9,422 bases of DNA from assembly GCA_029933535.1 (NCBI GenBank), contig JAOZNZ010000092.1:1-9422 (forward strand), given 5' to 3'. A model generated the notes under the pieces. The model was not told the origin of the DNA. It worked only from the letters and a program-made list of their open reading frames with translations, and did no database searches. The position numbers and the translations under genes are program-made. This stretch comes from a bacterium (GTDB lineage Bacteria > Auribacterota > UBA3054 > B51-G9). Below are positions 1-7,000 of the stretch, one piece after another; the stretch's first letter is position 1, and every line of letters starts with the position of its first letter.

Positions 1-839
1 TAGAAAAGAGACTTTCCGCTTGCATCAGTGACATTTACTAACCGATGAGAATCATTATAGGAATAAGAAAGAGTATTTCCGTTATTATCACCTACGGAAG
101 TGAGGAATCCATCATCATCAAATACAATTCTTTCACCACCTATTGAGCCACAGGCAGAGCACTGTTCATTGAGTATCCAGCTGCCTGCATCTCGTGTAAG
201 GTCATAATTATAGAGGACTTTATATGCGGTATAAGATCCGTCATTATTTTTAATAAATTGAGCTCTTTTGCCATTTGGGAGTCTGATAATAACATAAATA
301 TTAGAGCCGTCTGAAGTTTCGAAAAGCTGCATTGTATTATACGTAACCCAGCCGTATCCAAATGAACCGTTATAAATTTCCTGAGCGTTATATGTTCTGT
401 CAACGATCAGCCACGGCCCGACAGAAGGGAATCTTGCGTCAAAAAAGCGCTGAACGTACCCGCCTGTCTGCATATAAATAGGCGATCCTTTTGTTTTCGG
501 GCATTCCGGTTCGGGGTCGTCAGGTTCAGGGTCATCTTTGCATTCCGGTTTTTCGGGCTTGTCCTTTTTTTCTTCTTTAGGACATTCCGGTTTTTCCTCT
601 TCCGGTTTTTCCTCTTCTTTGCATTCCTCTTTAGGTTTAGGTTTAGGAGGCTTGGGTTTGGGCTTAGGATCGCAAGGAGGAGGGTCAGGCGGCGGAATAG
701 GCGGATCAGGTTCGGGATCCGGTCCGTCACCGATTTCAACCCATCCGTTCCAGGCGGCATCATTAGCATAGGAAGGCAAGTTTGATAACACAATTAATAT
801 TGCGAAAAAGCTCAATAGAAGAATATTTGTACGTTTCAT
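1..839 (-). CDS. Secreted RHS/YD-repeat protein, N-terminal part (runs off left edge)
   Basis: This frame is open from an ATG at 839-837 to the window edge: 279 full codons, then TA, which may be the start of a Tyr codon. Residues 1-25 form a Sec signal peptide: MKR, a hydrophobic core, and a likely cut after Ser-Tyr-Ala. Residues 39-118 are a low-complexity linker rich in Pro, Asp, Glu and Lys with Cys at 56, 73, 86, 100 and 113. Residues 117-175 resemble the DUF6531 domain that opens many RHS proteins: GSPIYMQTGG, then VDRTYNAQ at 146-153 and FGYGW at 160-164. Residues 236-279 look like YD repeats: GFLTSVGDNNGNTLSYSY and RLVNVTDASGKSLF. A CSAC motif lies at 227-230. RHS proteins build beta-shells, often around a C-terminal toxin; that end is not visible, so toxin activity cannot be claimed. 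No clear Shine-Dalgarno sequence precedes the ATG, and no alternative start fits the signal peptide better. Confidence 0.88.
   Translation of the reverse strand, partial: MKRTNILLLSFFAILIVLSNLPSYANDAAWNGWVEIGDGPDPEPDPPIPPPDPPPCDPKPKPKPPKPKPKEECKEEEKPEEEKPECPKEEKKDKPEKPECKDDPEPDDPEPECPKTKGSPIYMQTGGYVQRFFDARFPSVGPWLIVDRTYNAQEIYNGSFGYGWVTYNTMQLFETSDGSNIYVIIRLPNGKRAQFIKNNDGSYTAYKVLYNYDLTRDAGSWILNEQCSACGSIGGERIVFDDDGFLTSVGDNNGNTLSYSYNDSHRLVNVTDASGKSLF
586..615. repeat. Perfect 15-bp tandem duplication in the RHS linker
   Basis: TCCGGTTTTTCCTCT occurs twice head to tail (586-600 and 601-615). On the coding strand each copy adds five residues of the Glu/Lys/Pro linker. Part of the unit recurs near 543-554 and 584-595. 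The unit is a multiple of three, so copy-number change would lengthen the linker without a frameshift. Confidence 0.85.
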
Positions 840-899
840 GATATTATATTTTGTTCTTTTTATAATTTTTCTATTTTTTATTTAAGTATGGTTCGGAGG

Positions 900-924
900 A
901 AATTGAGTTTTCCAAGCTCAATTT
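900..924. other. Intergenic hairpin in the RHS leader
   Basis: AAATTGAG (900-907) and CTCAATTT (917-924) form a perfect 8-bp inverted repeat with a 9-nt loop. On the plus strand a T-rich stretch follows (ATTTATTTTC, then TTTTTT at 935-940), giving a terminator-like layout, but no plus-strand gene ends here. On the minus strand only TTT follows and the hairpin would sit about 60 nt upstream of the RHS start codon. It may be a weak terminator or a leader structure. Confidence 0.4.
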
Positions 925-1018
925 ATTTTCTTAGTTTTTTATTATAATTTCATTCATTTTGAACATTTAATACAAAATTAAGGACTTAAAAATAAGAAAA
1001 TCCAATAATCCAATAATT

Positions 1019-1037
1019 CATAAGCCGGAAGCTTATG
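1019..1037 (-). terminator. Weak terminator-like hairpin after the giant gene
   Basis: CATAAGC (1019-1025) and GCTTATG (1031-1037) form a 7-bp stem with a 5-nt loop, beginning 5 nt after the TAA stop at 1045-1043. Its position suits a transcript end, but no immediate T-run follows on the minus strand; the first T-rich segment comes about 20 nt later. It may attenuate or protect the 3' end rather than terminate fully. Confidence 0.35.
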
Positions 1038-1042
1038 TTACT

Positions 1043-4000
1043 TTAATATACGAGTTTAAATAAATCATAAACAACATCTGAGATATTGCCTTCGTTATCT
1101 TCAGCACTAATTGCCAATTTATAGCTGTCCGGCATGGTCAAATAGCCGTCATTTGCTTTTGCATCCCATTTCAAGGAATGCGATCCCTGAGAAACATTAT
1201 TATAAATAAATGTTCTGACAATCTGTCCATTGAAATTCATGATTTGAACATCTACTTTTGATACGGGTTTTGATACCGAATAAGTTATAGTCAGCTCATT
1301 AGTAACGGAATCCCGATATGGATTCAGTCCCGCACTGTAATAGTTTGGTTCACCTTCGATAGTGATATCAGATATTCTGGGTTTACTGTTAACGATAACC
1401 GAATTAACAGGAAGTTCCCAATTCCAGATATAGAAAAAGAAATCAGCAGCTGAATACGGGTCAACAGCAATATCGCCATTATCATCAGTAGTATCCCATC
1501 GAGCGTATTGTTTACCTGCAGCGAGTGGAGTATGGTGATAAATAGTTTTAACGCGATTATATAGATGAGGCGTAGTATTTACTCCTGTAGGATTTTTAGC
1601 CATGTAGAGGCTCATTTCTGAGCGATAGTTTAAAGTAAAACCGATCATCAGCGGGTTATCGCTATAGATTGTAAACGGTTTGTTCTGAACAGTAGATTTA
1701 TCAATTGACGGTGAAGAAAGTCCCGGAACATCATAACTTGGATCATAAACATACGTATGCCCGTCTCTTTGATAAGTGGCTACATAATAGTAAGTGCCGT
1801 CGGAGACATAATTTCCAAGTGTATCTTTTCCATCCCACGTTACCGGAACATAGCCTGCAGCGACGGGATTATCATTCCACAAAGTTTTCTTAGTAACCCC
1901 GTACTGATTATTAATATTCAAAGTTACCTTTGCGTCAAAAGGCATAAACACATTTGCAGTAACTGTTTCCGCAAGTGTCGGATCGAATTTTTCTTCATCA
2001 AAAGCGATTGACATACTTCCATCCACAGAAACAGCAAGTTTTATAGAACTTTTTCTCCCATTACTGTCTGTAACAGTCAGAGTCGGATAATAAATTCCAA
2101 CTTCCGTATAATTGTGAAGAACTGTATCCGGAGAACTTACGGAGAATTTTGAACTACCGTCAGCGAAGTCTATTTCATAATTAACTATTGGAGAACTTGA
2201 AGGAATACCATCGATAGAAAAAGAAGTTTCAAGAGGCAGTTCACCGGAATTCGGAGTTACAGAACCTGTAACGCGTGGCCATCCGGTTACAAGAACAGTA
2301 ACGAACGCAGTTGCTGTGGCGCTGTTTCCGCTATTATCAGTAGCGATGAATGCAGCTGCATAAATACCTGTAGAAGAGTAGCTATGAATTTCGCCGCCAT
2401 AAGTTGAAGATTTTTCTTCACCATCGCCGAAGACCCATTTAAGATGAGCTATATTACCATCCGCATCATCAGCATATCCGTTAAACGAAACCACTTCACC
2501 CGTGTTCACAATATCCGGTGAAGCGGTAGCGAAAACGGTAGGCATTTCCTGGCTTAAGATAACAACAGAGATTTCTCCTGTTGCCTGAAGTCCGCTGTCA
2601 TCCTGAGCTATCAGGAGTGATTTATATATTCCCGGAGTAGTATAATTATAAGAATTAGGAGTATCGGTGATTGGGTCATAGTAAACAAAAGTACCACTAT
2701 TATTTATATCCCAGTAAAAATATAGAATTGTTCCATCAGGATCTATTCCATCAGCTGTAAATTTAACAGTTTGGGGCGCAATAGCCTGAAGTGGCATTGC
2801 ACGCGGCTGAGGAATCGGGAAGTATCCTACATTAACTATTAATTCGACATAGTCCTGGAATCCGTTTGTAGCAGTGACTCTAAATTTCGGAGTATATTTT
2901 CCTTTAGTATCATAAGTATAATTAACTATACCGTTGGAAGTACTGTTCCATTCATAAGTACCATCGCCATCCAAATCCCATTCATAGAGTGAAATTGTTT
3001 GATTGGTACACTCACCGACGAAAGTTACTGATAGTGGTGTTGGTCCTGAAGCCGGAGTTGCAGAAGCAAATGCTATAGGCGACCCTGCCGGAAGAACTAT
3101 CACAGTTGTGCTTACTATGCCTGTGGCGCCCATATCATCTACAGCGTAAAGTTTTGGATAATAAGTTCCTGCGGAATTAGTATAATTATACTGATAAGAT
3201 CCCGCTGAAGAAGCCGTATGATTAATTGTTCCATTACCATCTGCATCGAGTAGATACGCAACAATATTTCCATCAGGATCTGAGGCGCTAAATGTCAATA
3301 TCGAACTAAACGGGGCTATTCCGCGTGGCGGACCGGCAGAAAGAACGGCAACCGGGCCGCTATTTGTCACAATAATTGTGATGTTTGTTTCTGAAGATGC
3401 TCCCATATTATCTGTAACGCGAAGTTTTACATTTGCTGAACTTTGTGTAGGATAAAGAATAGTAATAGTTTCAGTTACATTTTCATAATATCTATCAAAA
3501 TATCCATCGTCATTCAAATCCCATTGTACAAAACTGATTGACGATCCGGATGCATAACTTGAAGAGGCATCAAGAGTAACCTGCGAAGGGGCCCCTTTTG
3601 GATTAGCGGTATAGTTAATAATTGCAACCGGGGGAACAGAATTTATACGAATATCTTTTTCTACAGTATATACAGTTCCATCTACGGTAATTTCTGCTTT
3701 AATAGTATAATCCCCACCCAGAGTAAAGCCATAATTAAATACATTAGGGTTATGAGGGTTGTATTTTGAATAAACCTGTACATTATCAATATATATCCTT
3801 ACATAACTTACAATCCCTTTATCGGCATAAGTAGAAATAGCAACAGTAACCGGCGAAGTCAAGGCGTTTGCCGGTGCCAGGAACAATTGAACATTCACAT
3901 TTGCTTCACTTAAAGTAACATCTATCGGCTGCAGATGAGTATCGGCAATTGCGATTCCATTATTATCAACGATTCTACAAACCGGAAAATGATTTCCGGG

Positions 4001-7000
4001 CTGAGTATATTCGTTTGTTGTGTTTCCTGTTGTTTCAGAATAATAATCATAAATTCCATCGCCGTCAAAATCCCATTCATAACTTGCTATTCCTGAAGGA
4101 GAACTTGCGTTAATGGTAAATATTGCTTCAACGGAAGCATCTTTTGTTACAGCGGAATAGTTTCCAAAAACAGTTGGTTTGACCGCCGAATCAAAATAAG
4201 GTCCGTTTGCAGCTATTATTTTATAATTACTAAACGGAATTGTATCATAATTTTTAGTTTCTGCAAATGCAGTATCATATTTTTTTACATGAGAACTTCT
4301 CATACTATAAACTCCGCCATCAGAAACATCTACGGAAATTTCATCAGAAAAAACTGAATATGTCGGCGAACTTTTAATCAGATTCCCCAGACCGTCATAT
4401 CTGGTGATTTGCCCATAAGGATTAACCAGAACCGTTCCGTCAACCGGGTTAATATTCATAGTTGTATTTCCTCCTTTATCCACCGAACCGATAAAGTTCA
4501 AATCTAAAGAATAAATATAAGTTGAACTATTAAAATTCACCCAGATATTACTGCAAGCGGAATTATAATTAATTTGATACACACTAGTAGGCAAAAGTGC
4601 TTTATCAACGACCTGTCCTGCAGAGTTAATAATTGCCAACTCATAACCATAGCTGTCGTAAGAAGCGATGCATACCAAATCATTTGGCAATGCGCAAATT
4701 CCCATTACGGTATTTCGTGTTGGAGGATTACTAATTGAAAATTCCGGCTGAAAATTTCCATTGTATTTTATTAAATAACCTACATAAGGCCAGCTTGATT
4801 TCTGAATAAGAACCCAAGCACCATCGTTATCGATGCATGGAGCCAAGTCAATATTCAGGACTGTAAATTCATCTGTATTTGTTAAGGCTCCCAGTACATT
4901 CATATTTTTATCAAAATGATAATACATATAATCATATAACGGATACCCCTCATAAAATCTCACCCAATAACTTCCATCATAATTACTCCTCTCGAACTGG
5001 TAAGTTGTTCCATAAGCATTTGTTTTACTGTTCAACAATGTACCGTTATCATTTATATTCGCATAATTAGTTATTTGTTCATAATCTGTGCCAACAATAA
5101 AGTATGTAGTTTGGGCTAAATTGGTTGGTGGAGTTTTAATAATCGAAAGGTATAAATAATCGAAATCTTTTATACCGTTAGTTGTTACGACAGAAACTTT
5201 AGATGTAATAGAACCCGATTTCATAAAAGTATTTGTTACTAAAGGAGAATTGGTTGATGTCCAGTCATCAATACCATCATTATTAAAATCCCAGGCAAAA
5301 CTTTCAGCTACCATAGCAGAGCCATAATAAGTCAAATCACCGTTCAATTCAACAGGAATTCCTTCGCCAGCCGGATTTTGCGATGCAGTTGCTGAAATGA
5401 ATATACAAGAATAAGGCATCGCGCGAGTAACGCTTTGTGTAGAAGTTGAGAATCCATTTAATGCGACAACGGTTATTTTTTGTGTATAAATTCCTGCAAC
5501 AGTAATATATTTAGAGTTTGACAACGCCTGATTTGTAACAGCTGCCTCATCATTATACTGCCAAACAATATAATCCAAATCAGAATCATTGAAATTCACT
5601 GCAAGATCCGAGTAAAGATTAAAGTTTACCCTTGATTTCAATGTTGAAACATAATATCCGACAATTTCGGGAGCTGTATTTAAATTTACAACAAATGAAA
5701 CTGTGGATGTCAGCATGCTTCCATCAGTCAATTCCGCATAAAGGTTTACTGTTTTTGTGCCGCCGGTTTCGTATTTGTAAGTTTGACTTTCCAGTTTTGT
5801 TGACACATGATCAGCAACACCATCTCCGGTATAATCCCAATAATACGCTGTGATATAATTAGGATTCTCGGCTTGCGCAGTAAAATTCACTACCGCTCCA
5901 TAACTCTTCCCGACTTCCGGTTTTGTTATAGAAATAGTTGGTTTAGATACTACAGTAATTGCTTTATTTGCATAGCATTTATTACCATTTGCATCGGTTA
6001 CCCGCAACAAAGAGATATAATTTCCTACTTCCTGAAAAGAATGACTGGTTGTTGGAGATGATGATGATTCATCCGCGCCAAAATTTTTATTCTGATCTGT
6101 AACGAGTATGTTATCAATATAAACAGGCATTGATTTATAAGTCGAATAAAATCTCAAAAGGAATTGTCCGCCAGGTCTGGCATTAGAAAAGTTATGAATT
6201 ATTATATTTTCGTTCCAATTAGTTTCCGCCATTAAATTGTAATCTAAATAAGTTTGCGAGCCGTAGATATTATCATAAACAACTCTTAACTTTGCAGCGA
6301 CGCTGCTCATATTTGTAATGAATGTATAAAAGGAAATTTTTATCGAATTGTTTTCGGGGATTTGATAATAACGTGTTCCTAAACCACCGGGAGTTAATAT
6401 CAACCAAGAATAACTTCCCTCATAAGCGTATTCCGTTGTTCTTCTGCCATCACCGTAAAAGATGCCGTAATCAGCTTCGGCATCATCATAAAAATACGCA
6501 CTGTCGAAATCCCATTCATAAAGTACAATCCCGGATGCAGAAGATGAAGCTGAGGCATCATAATTCACTTCTAACGGCGTTAAACCATTCTCCGGAGTCG
6601 CAATAAATCTTGCCACCGGGTCATCAGGTGAATATACCGCAAAATCCTTTCGAAGATCGGGGTATGAAAGTGATACGCTGTACGCTCCGGGAATATTCAA
6701 GTCCGTTATATCAAGTCGTGTTTCTGTTTTCTTAGTCGTTAAATACGTTTCATCCACTCCGTTCGAATAATTATACCTCTTTACTGTCCAGGTTAACTCT
6801 TCAGGAGATATCGATATTATTGACGGCTTGGTTGTACAAACGACTGAACCGATTGCGTTAACAGCCTGAGGCGAGATAACGAGATTATAATCGGTTGGTT
6901 CATAATTGAGCATAGCTTCATTTGTAAGCGAGTGATTTCCTTCATTATCAATAACATAAGCTTTTATGATATAAACACCCGGTTGGCTGAAATAATTATA

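Larger units (their letters stand above)
840..1042. other. Intergenic gap between giant PKD gene and RHS gene
   Basis: This 203-bp AT-rich spacer has no coding potential I can support. Reading in the direction of the genes (right to left), it holds a hairpin just after the upstream stop, two copies of an 8-bp repeat (TCCAATAA at 1001-1008 and 1009-1016), a TATAAT-like box on the minus strand at 941-946 without a convincing -35, and a second hairpin at 900-924. A second minus-strand TATAAT (843-848) lies only 4 nt from the RHS start codon and is probably chance in AT-rich DNA. Whether the RHS gene has its own promoter here or is read from the giant gene is unresolved. Confidence 0.6.

Noticed and set aside
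564..570. A AAA AAG slippery heptamer in frame on the minus strand
   Set aside because: It matches a known -1 frameshift site, but the -1 frame meets TGA about 11 codons later, no stimulatory stem or upstream Shine-Dalgarno is evident, and it sits in Lys/Glu codons where such runs arise by chance.
625..650. TTTAGG telomere-like repeats
   Set aside because: They simply encode the Lys-Pro alternation of the linker.
538..771. Plus-strand Gly/Ser-rich open frame
   Set aside because: It is the complement of the Pro/Glu/Lys linker codons; its composition follows from the opposite strand and there is no start signal.
140..793. Two minus-strand open frames (140-403 and 407-793)
   Set aside because: They lie in the wrong frame of the RHS gene. 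The 839-1 frame has a signal peptide and recognisable DUF6531/YD motifs; these frames give low-complexity Lys/Arg/Asn sequence.
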